Positions 47,077-55,149 of a DNA stretch of 64,000 bases are shown in pieces; the stretch's first letter is position 1; every line of letters begins with the position of its first letter. Under the pieces are notes generated by a model that saw only the letters and a program-made list of their open reading frames with translations, searched no databases and was not told the origin of the DNA. This DNA is from Sphingomonas brevis (GTDB lineage Bacteria; Pseudomonadota; Alphaproteobacteria; Sphingomonadales; Sphingomonadaceae), in the NCBI RefSeq assembly GCF_023516505.1, contig NZ_JAMGBB010000001.1:992001-1056000 (forward strand). Reading direction: 5' to 3'. Position numbers and translations under genes: made by a program.

Positions 47077-47103
47077 GGCCCCGGCGAGCACGCCGCCGGG
47101 GCC
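47077..47103. other. GC hairpin after the DUF305 gene
   Basis: GGCCCCGGCG-AGCACGC-CGCCGGGGCC, a perfect 10-bp stem, 67 bases after the stop codon of the lipoprotein gene and without T tract. Possible transcript end or processing site before the PepSY pair. Confidence 0.55.
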
Positions 47104-47139
47104 ATCTCCATCCAAAAGAATAGGAACCTGCACCAGCCG

Positions 47140-47844
47140 ATGCGCACCCATGTGATTGCCCGTAAGACCCACAAGTGGCTGGGCCTGTTCATTGGGCTCC
47201 AGGTAGTCATTTGGTCGTTGAGCGGCCTTTACATGACGGTCGTCCACATCGACACGATCCACGGCGATCACCTGATCCGCTCGCTTCCGCAGAAGACTGT
47301 TAATGCGGCCGATCTCGTGGACCCGCTGACGGTCGTTGCGGCCCATCAAGGCCAAAGCGTGAGGCTGGCATGGGTGCGCAACCAGCCGGCCTATGTCGTC
47401 AAAGGCGAGGCCGGCGAAGCGGTGGTCGATGCCAGGAATGGCAAGCCGGTGCCGCCGCCGACTGAGGCCGAGATCAACTCGATCGCGAAAGCGACCTATA
47501 CCGGTAACGAGCCAATCGTCTCGGCTTCGTTGATCACCGACATCCCCAGCGAGATTCGCGGCCGCAAGCCCCCGCTGTGGCGGGTCGAGTTCGACCACTG
47601 GAACAAGCCGACGCTCTACTTCTCGCCGACTACCGGCGAGCTGGTTTCCCGCCGGCACGAGCTGTGGCGCATCTTCGACTTCGTCTGGATGTTCCACATC
47701 ATGGACTTCGACGAGCGCGAGAATGTGAACAACCCGCTGCTGCGCGTCTTCACCTGGGGCGCGGTGTTGATGGCGCTGTCGGGAGCCTGGCTGCTGCTCT
47801 ACGCCTTCCCCAAGAAGAAAAAGAAGAAGGCGGTGCGGGCATGA
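47140..47844 (+). CDS. PepSY-domain membrane protein (first of pair)
   Basis: 234 residues from ATG 47140; the reading from 47059 crosses the hairpin and is unlikely. Segments: N-terminal membrane span (HKWLGLFIGLQVVIWSLSGL), periplasmic PepSY-like domain, WRIFDFVWMFHIMDFDE, C-terminal span and a Lys-rich end (KKKKKKAVRA). Similar proteins are found with copper and iron reductases. Overlaps the next gene by ATGA. Confidence 0.8.
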   Translation: MRTHVIARKTHKWLGLFIGLQVVIWSLSGLYMTVVHIDTIHGDHLIRSLPQKTVNAADLVDPLTVVAAHQGQSVRLAWVRNQPAYVVKGEAGEAVVDARNGKPVPPPTEAEINSIAKATYTGNEPIVSASLITDIPSEIRGRKPPLWRVEFDHWNKPTLYFSPTTGELVSRRHELWRIFDFVWMFHIMDFDERENVNNPLLRVFTWGAVLMALSGAWLLLYAFPKKKKKKAVRA

Positions 47845-48572
47845 CCATCAAGTCGATCTGGCTCCGCAAAATCCACAAATGGGTCGGGCTCGTTATCGGC
47901 CTCCAGTTCGTGATCTGGGCAATCAGCGGCACGGCCATGGCGCTGCTGCCAATGGACGAGGTCGCTGGAGGCGAGATGGCCGAACAGCCGGCCCCGGCAG
48001 TTCCGATCAGCGGCAATGCCTGGCCAAATGTTCAGAAGGCACTCAGCAACCAGCCAGTGTCCAAGCTATCCCTCCGTGCCCTACCGGATGGTCAGGCGAT
48101 CGAGGTCACTACATCGCAGGGTGTTCGGCTTTTCGATGCTAATGACGGCCAGCCCATATTGATCAATGGCGAGGCTGCCAAATCCATCGCAAGTGCCGCA
48201 CATCCTTCCGGTGCGGCGGTGGCCAATGTTGTGCCACTCAAGAAGCTGACCTTGCCTGTGCGCGAGCATGAACTGCCCATCTGGCAGATCGACTTCCGTG
48301 ACCAGGCAAACAGCAGCTACTATGTGTCAGGCAAGACCGGCCAAGTCCTCGAACGCCGCAATGACAGCTGGCGTTGGTGGGACTTCTTCTGGATGCTCCA
48401 CAACATGGACTATGCAAAGCGGACCAGCTTCAACCACCCGCTGATTATCATGGTTGGCTTTGCCATGTCCTGGCTCGCCGTCACCGGCTTCTGGCTGCTC
48501 TTCCGCACCATGTGGCGGCACGATTTTGCGGCGCTTCGACGCTTGCGGAAGCCGATCGTCCCGACTAGCTGA
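47841..48572 (+). CDS. PepSY-domain membrane protein (second of pair)
   Basis: 243 residues with the same plan as its upstream neighbour: HKWVGLVIGLQFVIWAISG, periplasmic domain, WRWWDFFWMLHNMDYAKR and a final span. The two are paralogues, start-stop overlapped, and may form a heterodimer in the inner membrane. Last of the metal genes. Confidence 0.8.
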   Translation: MTIKSIWLRKIHKWVGLVIGLQFVIWAISGTAMALLPMDEVAGGEMAEQPAPAVPISGNAWPNVQKALSNQPVSKLSLRALPDGQAIEVTTSQGVRLFDANDGQPILINGEAAKSIASAAHPSGAAVANVVPLKKLTLPVREHELPIWQIDFRDQANSSYYVSGKTGQVLERRNDSWRWWDFFWMLHNMDYAKRTSFNHPLIIMVGFAMSWLAVTGFWLLFRTMWRHDFAALRRLRKPIVPTS

Positions 48573-48894
48573 CAGAGGCATTGGTGCGGTGTTCGCCGTC
48601 ACCTACATCACTAAAAAGCAAAAAGTTGACCCTGTGAACACACCCGTATTGCGCGCTCGCCGGAGGCAAAAAGTTGACGCTATCATCGAGCTTCGCATCG
48701 ATGATTCTCGGATCAACCGAGACCACCAACTGCTTGAAAAGATTAAGGCTTCTGTGCGGCATGGTATGCACCGGCCGCGCCCTCCGCATGTCCTGCAGAA
48801 CCAGCCTACATTATATAGGAGACTAAGGGGACATGGGTTTCCTGTCAGGAATCAAGGAAGAGCATTACCTCCATGGAAAACCCTGACTCCATGG
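48573..48894. other. Noncoding gap with 13-bp direct repeats and two tiny frames
   Basis: GCAAAAAGTTGAC occurs at 48618-48630 and 48666-48678. Later ATATAGGAG...AAGGGGAC precedes an ATG at 48832 for 17 codons, and a 31-codon frame starts at 48871 and crosses the end of this gap to stop at 48966, overlapping the next gene in another frame. Nothing else is convincing. The repeats may be Rep-binding sites for the downstream gene. Confidence 0.45.
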
Positions 48895-49575
48895 ATGAAG
48901 GTTCAGGTAGCTACCTTGGTATTGTCGGACCAAGCCTACTCACCCTTTACACTGCATATCCACGATGACCTTCGTGGGGAGCTTCTTGGGGAGGGCAAGG
49001 ATCTCCAGGATGAACTCCGAGACCGCGTTGCCAGGCATCTCAAGCGTCGGCTTGGTTGGGTGCCCTGGTTCTTTTTCGTGATGGAAGACAGCGATGTCTA
49101 CGGCGATCCTACCCGCCCTCATGCCCATGGCTCCATCCTTATTCCCCGCGTGTCGTTGGATAGGGATGGGGTGAAGGTGCCGCGGCGTTGGACGAATGCG
49201 GTCAGCAGGATGGGTCGTGATCAGGCGGAACTTCTGGAAGGTCGGCGGGTGGTTCGGGCCGCATTGAAGGCGGCAGCAGGCATCGCCGGTGGTCGTCCCA
49301 AGGTCGCGCTAAGCAGCGGCATCGATCAATCGCGTAATGTCTGGTTCCGTAGGAAGCCCTACCATACGGTCTTCAATACTCAGTGGGTTGACTACGCCTT
49401 CAAGAATACGAAGCGCGCAAGCCAGACCCTCGGCGATAATCGCTTGGTTATGGTCAACGGTCTCCGCGCCGAGGCCGAACGGCTTTGGGAGCTTATCAGG
49501 AAGGGCGAGAGCGCGCTTGCATCATGGGACCTGGGCGGGAGCGCGGAGAGCCAGCTGGAGGCTGAGGCGGCGTAA
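48895..49575 (+). CDS. Candidate HUH-type Rep/endonuclease
   Basis: 226 residues from ATG 48895; the start is uncertain since the frame stays open to 48454. WFFFVMEDSDVYGDPTRPHAHGSILIP contains a His-x-His flanked by hydrophobics, like the metal motif of HUH nucleases, and later VDYAFKNTKRA resembles the Tyr-x-x-Lys catalytic motif of rolling-circle Rep proteins. Followed by no partner. No strong sequence-wide match is claimed; alternatives are an unrelated island protein. Confidence 0.4.
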   Translation: MKVQVATLVLSDQAYSPFTLHIHDDLRGELLGEGKDLQDELRDRVARHLKRRLGWVPWFFFVMEDSDVYGDPTRPHAHGSILIPRVSLDRDGVKVPRRWTNAVSRMGRDQAELLEGRRVVRAALKAAAGIAGGRPKVALSSGIDQSRNVWFRRKPYHTVFNTQWVDYAFKNTKRASQTLGDNRLVMVNGLRAEAERLWELIRKGESALASWDLGGSAESQLEAEAA

Positions 49576-49780
49576 CAGGCTTGGTGGATGGGTCTCCGCC
49601 GTTTCCGACCGGCTGATTGGCGGTATCAGGGTCAATGGGCGGCTCGGCGGTTAGGACTTCGCAAAACCTTGCATGGTTTTGGTATTCCAAATCAGGGCAA
49701 GGTGTTTTCGGTATGCTCGTTTGCGACAAGCTCAAATCGGTATCCCAGTTCGAGGCAAGGTTCTTGACCGCCTCGCACGA

Positions 49781-50104
49781 TCAGCTGGTGATCGCGGTCA
49801 ACTCTCGCGACAGGTTCCCGCTCTGTGCGTCCTCGGCCCACCAGAAGAGCACCCTGCCTTCGCTCACCTCTTCAAGTCGCTCGCCGATGTTGCGCTTCTC
49901 GCGGCTGTCGGTGTTATCGGTTCGGTCCTGCCCCTTGTATTCGACCACGAGGATGCGACCGTCGATCAGCTCGGCGATGAAGTCGGGGTAGAAGCGGTCG
50001 GTCGAGGTCGGCAACCAGTATGACCACGGTGTGCGATCGACATTTCGCACCCAATGTTTGATCGCCGGATGATCGTCGATGACGACCGCGCACATCCACT
50101 CCTC
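49781..50104 (-). pseudogene. res: Type III restriction subunit (res) C-terminal remnant
   Basis: The last about 107 codons in this frame read HPAIKHWVRNVDR, SYWLPTSTDRFYPDFIAEL and ILVVEYKGQDRTDN, the nuclease end of type III Res proteins with the PD-(D/E)xK pattern PDF...EYK. The helicase domains (about 800 residues) are missing. It joins directly to the mod fragment, in a different frame. A strong GGAGAGGAG precedes an ATG at 50095, so a short peptide might still be made. Confidence 0.75.
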
Positions 50105-50115
50105 TCCCCCATGGG

Positions 50116-50283
50116 TCAGGTCAGCAGCGCCTTGAGCGCGTCGAGGTTGTCGCCCTGGATGAGCATATTGGCGGGATCCCCGTCCCCGCCGTCGTGCTCG
50201 GCACGCGCTTCCAGTAGCCGATATGGAACATGCTCGGCCGCACGCACATCCTCGTTGCGCGTCATCCAGTCCAGAGTTGGCAA
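50116..50283 (-). pseudogene. mod: Type III methyltransferase (mod) N-terminal remnant
   Basis: From TTG 50283 the frame reads MPTLDWMTRNEDVRAAEHVP, then YRLLEAR and ANMLIQGDNLDALKALL before a stop. This is the beginning of type III Mod proteins, ending just before the catalytic DPPY region. About 500 codons are lost. Together with the res fragment it marks one internal deletion of a mod-res operon. Confidence 0.75.
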
Positions 50284-50369
50284 CCCGCTCCCCCACTACG
50301 CCTCAACACCGAGCGCATGATTGGTAGCGTGAGAACGGCGGCGACCGCCAGTGGGAAAGTAGGCGGCCC

Positions 50370-50759
50370 TTATCGCATCGCCAGCTGGAGAGCCTTGTCG
50401 ATCCTAGCGATCTCGGGATTTGCCATCGACAGGTTACCCGCCTGGTCCGCTGCCATTAAAGCGTCCATTAGCTCGCCGACGAGATGATCGAGTGCCTTCG
50501 CCCTTTCCGCGTCAGCTGCTGCTTTCGCCTGCGCTTTCTGCTCCGCCTCGGCATCGAGCCTGGCTTCGAGGTCAGCGACGAACTCAGCAATCCTGCTCGC
50601 CTTGACGCACCCGCGCCGCTTGAACTCGCGTGACACAGTGGCGGGTGAAACTCCGAGCTCCCGCGCTATCTGAGCGCCGTTGCGATAGCCGAGTTCATAG
50701 GACGCGGCGGCTTCGTCCCACTGCTCCTTGGTGATCGATTTTCGATGCGTTTGCGACAT
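50370..50759 (-). CDS. Small helix-turn-helix protein
   Basis: 129 residues. Residues 10-55 form a resolvase/terminase-like HTH (ASYELGYRNGAQIARELGV, SPATVSREFKRRG), followed by an Ala/Glu-rich coiled coil (DLEARLDAEAEQKAQAKAAA). DNA-binding; possibly an island regulator or packaging-type protein. Not further recognised. Confidence 0.65.
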   Translation of the reverse strand: MSQTHRKSITKEQWDEAAASYELGYRNGAQIARELGVSPATVSREFKRRGCVKASRIAEFVADLEARLDAEAEQKAQAKAAADAERAKALDHLVGELMDALMAADQAGNLSMANPEIARIDKALQLAMR

Positions 50760-50994
50760 GCGCTAGTATAGCACAGACAGAGAACATTTGCCATGAAAGG
50801 CTTCTTGAGAAACAACCACATGCTGAAATATGCTTTTATGGAGAAATGGCAGAACACTGCCAAAAATGGCAGTCGCATGACCCACCTCGGTGTATGGCCA
50901 AAAGCTTCGGCGGCGAAGTAAAGTTCGCTTACAGCCACATGGACCCGCCGTGATGGGTGCGACGACCAGGCACGCGCCGTCGCACCCATGACGG

Positions 50995-51285
50995 CTATTC
51001 TTCTTCGGCTAGCCTGCCATTGCCAACCGGAATGACAAACACCAGCCGACCCTCCCCCTCGAAGACAACGAGGCCCTCGCGGTTCAGCTTCATGGCATCC
51101 CGAACACCGGCAAGAGCATCATCCTCCAGATGGTCGAGGCCGAGCTCTCGCCAAAGCAGGGTGTCAGGGTCTCCGCCGTGGGCAAGGACATATTCCTCGA
51201 AGAGCTCCGTGGCGGCATCCTGATCCGACGCAAGAACCAGAGCCTCGATGGGCGTCGGATCGCGAAACTGGAAGATGCGCATCAT
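50995..51285 (-). CDS. Small acidic protein, paralogue of the 51282 gene
   Basis: 96 residues, acidic, beginning MMRIFQFRDPTPIEA. It aligns over its length with the upstream neighbour: an opening strand, A-x-x-LF helix, LxLDxL, VRxA, and a closing FxExG...P strand. The ATGA overlap shows co-translation. Function unknown. Confidence 0.65.
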   Translation of the reverse strand: MMRIFQFRDPTPIEALVLASDQDAATELFEEYVLAHGGDPDTLLWRELGLDHLEDDALAGVRDAMKLNREGLVVFEGEGRLVFVIPVGNGRLAEEE

Positions 51286-51584
51286 CGTGCACCTCCTTCG
51301 CTCTCGTCAGCGCCGAGGGGCTGCCACATCGGCGGGGAGAAGGTCCATCCAATCTCCTCGTCGAAGTGCGCGATGCCAACCAGACCAGCCGCGATGGCAT
51401 TCCGAACCTGCGTCTGCTGTTCGGGCTGGAGGTTATCGACCGACAGGCGGTCAACGGTAAAGCTCTCATGGACTCGCCCATTCGCGGCGCTCCAGGTTAC
51501 AAATAGATCGACCGCTTCGTGGGGTGTTCGGGCCACCACATGAACGGGGTGGTAGTCGCTGGGATTGATCTCAAACAGATGCAT
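51282..51584 (-). CDS. Small acidic protein, paralogue of the 50995 gene
   Basis: 100 residues, MHLFEINPSDYHPVHVVART. The same arrangement of short motifs as the downstream gene marks an ancient duplication. First of the pair, with AGGTGAAC six bases before the ATG. Island-specific orphan protein, possibly a two-component partner set. Confidence 0.65.
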   Translation of the reverse strand: MHLFEINPSDYHPVHVVARTPHEAVDLFVTWSAANGRVHESFTVDRLSVDNLQPEQQTQVRNAIAAGLVGIAHFDEEIGWTFSPPMWQPLGADESEGGAR

Positions 51585-51678
51585 GTTGGTTCACCTTTCT
51601 AGCTGGTTGAACCTCATGCTTAGTCAGCGCTCACCGTGGACGCGGGTGGCATCGTCGTGGGTAATGCGACGGGTTCGA

Positions 51679-52218
51679 TCAGCGACGCAGAACCTGCTCA
51701 ATGGCCTGACGATCCTCGTCCGAAAGGCCATCCATCGAGCTGTCCGGCCGAAGGCTGCGGATAAGCTCCATCGTGGCCAGCTCTGCCGGCGCCAACCATC
51801 GCCGACGCGGATTCCTGGCAGCGACGACTTCTTCGAGTATTGCGCGCGTTTCGGGAGGAAGGTCTTCGAGTGAACAGCCGGCGACGGCTTCCAGGCGCGC
51901 GACTGTCCGACCTGACGAGTAGGTCACATTAAAGAGCTTGTTGAAGTCGATGTCGGGGAACCGCTGCTCAAGGACCGCGAGCAGGAAAGCGTCGGCGGGC
52001 ATGCCGAGTTCCTTGGCGATATGCACTGCTCGATCGACCGGGATCGGAACACGCCCTACCGTCATGTGACTTAACACAACAGATGTCTTGTATCCCAGAC
52101 TAGCTGCGACATCCCTCTGAGATCGTCCCTTCGCTTGAGCCAGCTTCATGGCGTTCTCAAGCATCACCTGCGCACGAGTGTCTTTGAGGGGATAATCACC
52201 CAACATATCGTCGTGCAT
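51679..52218 (-). CDS. HTH regulator of the island (repressor candidate)
   Basis: 179 residues from ATG 52218 (MHDDMLGDYPLKD), with GGGAAA upstream; the frame open to 52341 is rejected because it covers the operator. HTH at about 25-70: AKGRSQRDVAASLGYKTSVV and VPIPVDRAVHIAKELGM. The rest is helical. Reads divergently from xis-int across a palindrome, the layout of a mobile-element switch. Confidence 0.7.
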   Translation of the reverse strand: MHDDMLGDYPLKDTRAQVMLENAMKLAQAKGRSQRDVAASLGYKTSVVLSHMTVGRVPIPVDRAVHIAKELGMPADAFLLAVLEQRFPDIDFNKLFNVTYSSGRTVARLEAVAGCSLEDLPPETRAILEEVVAARNPRRRWLAPAELATMELIRSLRPDSSMDGLSDEDRQAIEQVLRR

Positions 52219-52246
52219 GTTATTTCCCACTTGCGTATGTTTGTTT

Positions 52247-52262
52247 GTGTGTTTATACACAC
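52247..52262. promoter_or_regulatory. Candidate operator between repressor and excisionase genes
   Basis: GTGTGT-TTAT-ACACAC, a 6-bp dyad around a 4-bp centre, six bases before the excisionase ATG at 52268 and 28 bases upstream of the divergent HTH gene. Placement suggests control of excision. Confidence 0.55.
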
Positions 52263-52267
52263 GACTC

Positions 52268-52597
52268 ATGACACCGGCAACCCCACAAAGCAGTCCTCTG
52301 CACGATCCACCAGCTGAAACAGCGTTCTGCAAGCCCTTCACGCCTGAAAGCCTGGCCGAGCGCTGGAGTTGCAGCGCCGAGAAAGTGCGTCAGATGGTCC
52401 GGCGCGGCGAGCTTAATGCAATCCGCCTGGGCAAGCTGATCCGTATCCCCGCCATCGAAGTAGAAAGGTTTGAATGTCTAGGTCCGCGTCCAGTGAACAA
52501 TATGAACTTGTCCCCTACCGTGGGAAGCTCGCCATCGCGATTGGACGCGGAGCAAGCCGCCGCCGAATCTCGACTGGCACGAATGATCCCGGCCTAG
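52268..52597 (+). CDS. xis: Excisionase-like HTH protein
   Basis: 109 residues from ATG 52268. Residues 24-70 form a MerR/AlpA-type winged HTH: FTPESLAERWSCSAEKVRQM, then GELNAIRLGKLIRIP. This is the binding-domain type of excisionases. It overlaps the integrase gene by 124 bases in another frame, an unusually long overlap for bacterial genes. Confidence 0.75.
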   Translation: MTPATPQSSPLHDPPAETAFCKPFTPESLAERWSCSAEKVRQMVRRGELNAIRLGKLIRIPAIEVERFECLGPRPVNNMNLSPTVGSSPSRLDAEQAAAESRLARMIPA

Positions 52598-53460
52598 CAA
52601 AGGCCATCGCCGAGCAAATCTGGCAAAAGCAGCACGCTCCCGCGTCGGAGCGTGTCGAGGACCTATGGAAGCTCTATCTGGCGGATCGTCGCAAGGATGG
52701 ACGCGATACGGCTAGGCAGGGAAACGCTTGGAAGCACCTCGGCCCTGCATTCGGCCACCGGCTGGGCAACGACATCACCAAGGACGACTGCCGTGACTAT
52801 GCGCGTATGCGTCGCCGCCAGGGTGCGTCAGACGGCACTATTCGCACCGAACTCATCTTCCTGCGCGCCTGCCTGAACCTGCGGTATGGCCGCGGCAACA
52901 ACCATGTCTGGATGCCTCCGGCCGGTGCTCCGCGTGACCGCTATTTGACACGCGAGGAAGTCGATAGGCTCCTGGAGCGTGTCTCGACCCCCCATGTGAG
53001 GCTGTTCATTATCCTGGCAATCACCACCGGCGCCCGCATGAACGCGATCCTTGAGCTTCGCTGGAACCAGGTGGACTTCAAGCACCGCACCATCAACTTC
53101 AACCAAGCCGGGCGAGAGCAAACCAATAAGCGTCGGCCGGAAGTGCCCCTGAACAGCCGCGCACTCGCCGCTCTAGAAGAATCCGCTCGGGGCGCTCTCA
53201 CCGACTTCGTCATCGAATGGGATGGCCAGGCGGTTAAGAGCATTAAGAAGGCGATCCGCATGGCCGCCCAACGATCCGGTGTGCCCTGCTCGCCGCATGT
53301 CTTCCGTCACACGGCCGGTGTCTGGATGGCCCAGGCAGATGTGCCGATGCAGAAGATCTCGCAGTTCCTGGGGCACACCTCGACGAAGGTCACAGAGCGC
53401 ACCTACGCTCGTTACAGCCCGTCATTCATGAAGGATGCCGCCGCGGCGTTGGAGTTCTAG
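52474..53460 (+). CDS. int: Tyrosine recombinase (integrase)
   Basis: 328 residues. N-terminal arm and core-binding domains, then a catalytic domain with Arg in TTGARMNAILELRW, HVFRHTAGVW (His-x-x-Arg), LGHTSTKVTERTYARY with the nucleophilic Tyr. It would catalyse recombination at the tRNA-Val site 1.5 kb away. Start ATG 52474 has GAAAGG upstream. Confidence 0.95.
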   Translation: MSRSASSEQYELVPYRGKLAIAIGRGASRRRISTGTNDPGLAKAIAEQIWQKQHAPASERVEDLWKLYLADRRKDGRDTARQGNAWKHLGPAFGHRLGNDITKDDCRDYARMRRRQGASDGTIRTELIFLRACLNLRYGRGNNHVWMPPAGAPRDRYLTREEVDRLLERVSTPHVRLFIILAITTGARMNAILELRWNQVDFKHRTINFNQAGREQTNKRRPEVPLNSRALAALEESARGALTDFVIEWDGQAVKSIKKAIRMAAQRSGVPCSPHVFRHTAGVWMAQADVPMQKISQFLGHTSTKVTERTYARYSPSFMKDAAAALEF

Positions 53461-53491
53461 CGCAAGCGCTCGGATCCATGCGCTGGCGAGG

Positions 53492-54784
53492 CTACCTGTT
53501 CAGCGCCGCAACCAGGAATCGCCCGAGGCGGGCCCAATAGGCCCGTAGCTCGCCTTCCATGGGAGCGAAGTCCGGCGAGTGGATGTAGCGCTGCATGCTC
53601 GCGACCGAGATCAACTGATCGTCGCGCCGCATCCTATCGAGCTCGTCATGATACTGCTGATCGATGATTCCTCTTGCGAGGAGATCGCCGGCCACCGCGC
53701 CCACTTTGCGCGAAAGGTCATCCCGAGTCCGCAGGGCGTGTTCTGCAATGTAGCTCTCAACGGTAAGCTCAAGCAAAATACGCATTAACGCCGAAACAGC
53801 ATTGGGATGATCACTAAGGGTCAGCGCTTGAAGTTCTTCCCAAATGGCCCTGGGCCGCTGTTGAGCCGCTATCCATTGTATGTGGGGAGCATCCGGCGGA
53901 ATGAAGGTAGTCTGGGGTGGTCGCGGCGGCGGAGGATTGCGGCGCGGCCGGCGGGGAGCACCACCTGCGGCGACCGGCTCCTCAAGGCGCTCCGCTTCGG
54001 TTGGTAGAACTCCTTCCCCTTCGAGCCGATTCAAATAGGCCCGCTTTCCTTCGTTGTTCCACAAATCGCCAAGCGTCACGACCTGATTGGCCAAATCACT
54101 CGCGATCCGATGGAGAGCGTCGGCAACGGCTTCGTGATCGTGCGTAAGTCGAAAGCGCCGGCCGGCCGTGCTGATACCGGCACGGTTTCGGAACTCTTCT
54201 GATGAAAGCAGCCTAGTAAGGGTCGACCATGGAATATTGCCTTGTGGAAGGCGTTCATCCGCAGCCAGGAATCGTTCAACTTCGGCAGCTACATTGATGC
54301 CTCCGCCCTGACCTGTGCGCTCGACGAAGTTCAGTTTCGCACGATCGTTCCAATCGAGCTGGCCAACTCCGCGTTGGGAACCAGTATGACGCCGGAACAA
54401 TATATTATCGATCAATACCCTGTCATCTTCGACTTGACAGACAAGCTGTGTGGGCAGCGCAGCCTGTGCGTTTTGGCGCAACTCTCGGAAATACTGTTGA
54501 AGATCCCTGCTCGGTGCGCGATTAGGCTCCAGCAGGAGCTTGAGGCAGGTTACGCGGCGGTTTCCGTCAAACACGACATAAATCTCACCGTCAGGCATCA
54601 CTAATGGTGGATCATAGACTTGGCCGGCCGAAGCAATGTCAGCGGCAAGGTTTTTCATTTGTTGCCCATGCAGCCGGAACAACTCTGCGATAGCGAGTGG
54701 TTCACTCTCTACTTCGCCGTGACGATCATTAGCGCGATTGACGCGCAGCCGTGCAACTTCCAGGTTCTCGTAACCCACGCTCAC
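53492..54784 (-). CDS. ParB-like N-terminal domain protein beside the integrase
   Basis: 430 residues with a GTG start (54784; 54778 is also possible). The N-terminal region has the ParB/Srx-like core VFDGNRRVTCLKLL (box II) after DIASAGQVYDPPLV. A middle domain, a Pro/Arg-rich linker (RRPRRNPPPPRPP) and a helical C-terminal domain follow. It lies between integrase and tRNA, the slot where islands keep maintenance or defence genes. Role unknown: partition, nuclease or defence. Confidence 0.75.
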   Translation of the reverse strand: MSVGYENLEVARLRVNRANDRHGEVESEPLAIAELFRLHGQQMKNLAADIASAGQVYDPPLVMPDGEIYVVFDGNRRVTCLKLLLEPNRAPSRDLQQYFRELRQNAQAALPTQLVCQVEDDRVLIDNILFRRHTGSQRGVGQLDWNDRAKLNFVERTGQGGGINVAAEVERFLAADERLPQGNIPWSTLTRLLSSEEFRNRAGISTAGRRFRLTHDHEAVADALHRIASDLANQVVTLGDLWNNEGKRAYLNRLEGEGVLPTEAERLEEPVAAGGAPRRPRRNPPPPRPPQTTFIPPDAPHIQWIAAQQRPRAIWEELQALTLSDHPNAVSALMRILLELTVESYIAEHALRTRDDLSRKVGAVAGDLLARGIIDQQYHDELDRMRRDDQLISVASMQRYIHSPDFAPMEGELRAYWARLGRFLVAALNR

Positions 54785-54957
54785 CCCCTACCGGCACATC
54801 ACAACCTTATGCGGCAGACTTATTTTTGGCTAGAACGAGCGACCGATCTGCGACTTCGGCTCGCCATTCGGCCAGCACTCACTGGTGCAGTTGAACCGGC
54901 CGAACCCTGTGCGTGCAGCTGAGTCTCGTCAGTTAGATATTTGATTTTTCAGGGATA

Positions 54958-55009
54958 AAAATGGTGGGCGTGGCAAGGATTGAACTTGCGACCCCTGCGA
55001 TGTCAACAC
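54958..55009. repeat. Right attachment site within tRNA-Val
   Basis: Perfect 52-bp copy of 36501-36552, here continuous with the 5' half of the tRNA, so this end rebuilds a complete gene. The right edge of identity falls just beyond the anticodon loop, the usual crossover place of tRNA-targeting integrases. Confidence 0.92.
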
Positions 55010-55036
55010 AGTGCTCTACCACTGAGCTACACGCCC
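54962..55036 (-). tRNA. tRNA-Val (anticodon GAC)
   Basis: 75 bases including an encoded CCA. Minus-strand order: acceptor GGGCGTG, D arm GCTC-AGTGGTA-GAGC, anticodon stem CTGTG with loop TTGACAT and CGCAG, variable GGGTC, T arm GCAAG-TTCAATC-CTTGC, acceptor CACGCCC, A, CCA. All stems pair with one G-U. The gene is the integration target of the island. Confidence 0.97.
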
Positions 55037-55149
55037 ACCTGGGTCATCCGAAACATTGTCCGGGCGACATCTGGAAGCGCGCCTTTAAGCGGCGAATCCT
55101 TATCCCGCAAGAGGGGTTAGGCGGACTTAGAGCCGCCCGAGCACGGCTT

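Larger units (their letters stand above)
36501..55009. mobile_element. Metal-resistance genomic island integrated at tRNA-Val
   Basis: About 18.5 kb between two perfect 52-bp copies of the tRNA-Val 3' half. A tyrosine integrase (52474-53460), an excisionase-like gene, a divergent HTH regulator and a candidate Rep protein lie at the tRNA-proximal end. Copper and probable mercury genes occupy 36.7-48.6 kb. No conjugation genes are visible, so any movement would need outside help. Confidence 0.9.
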
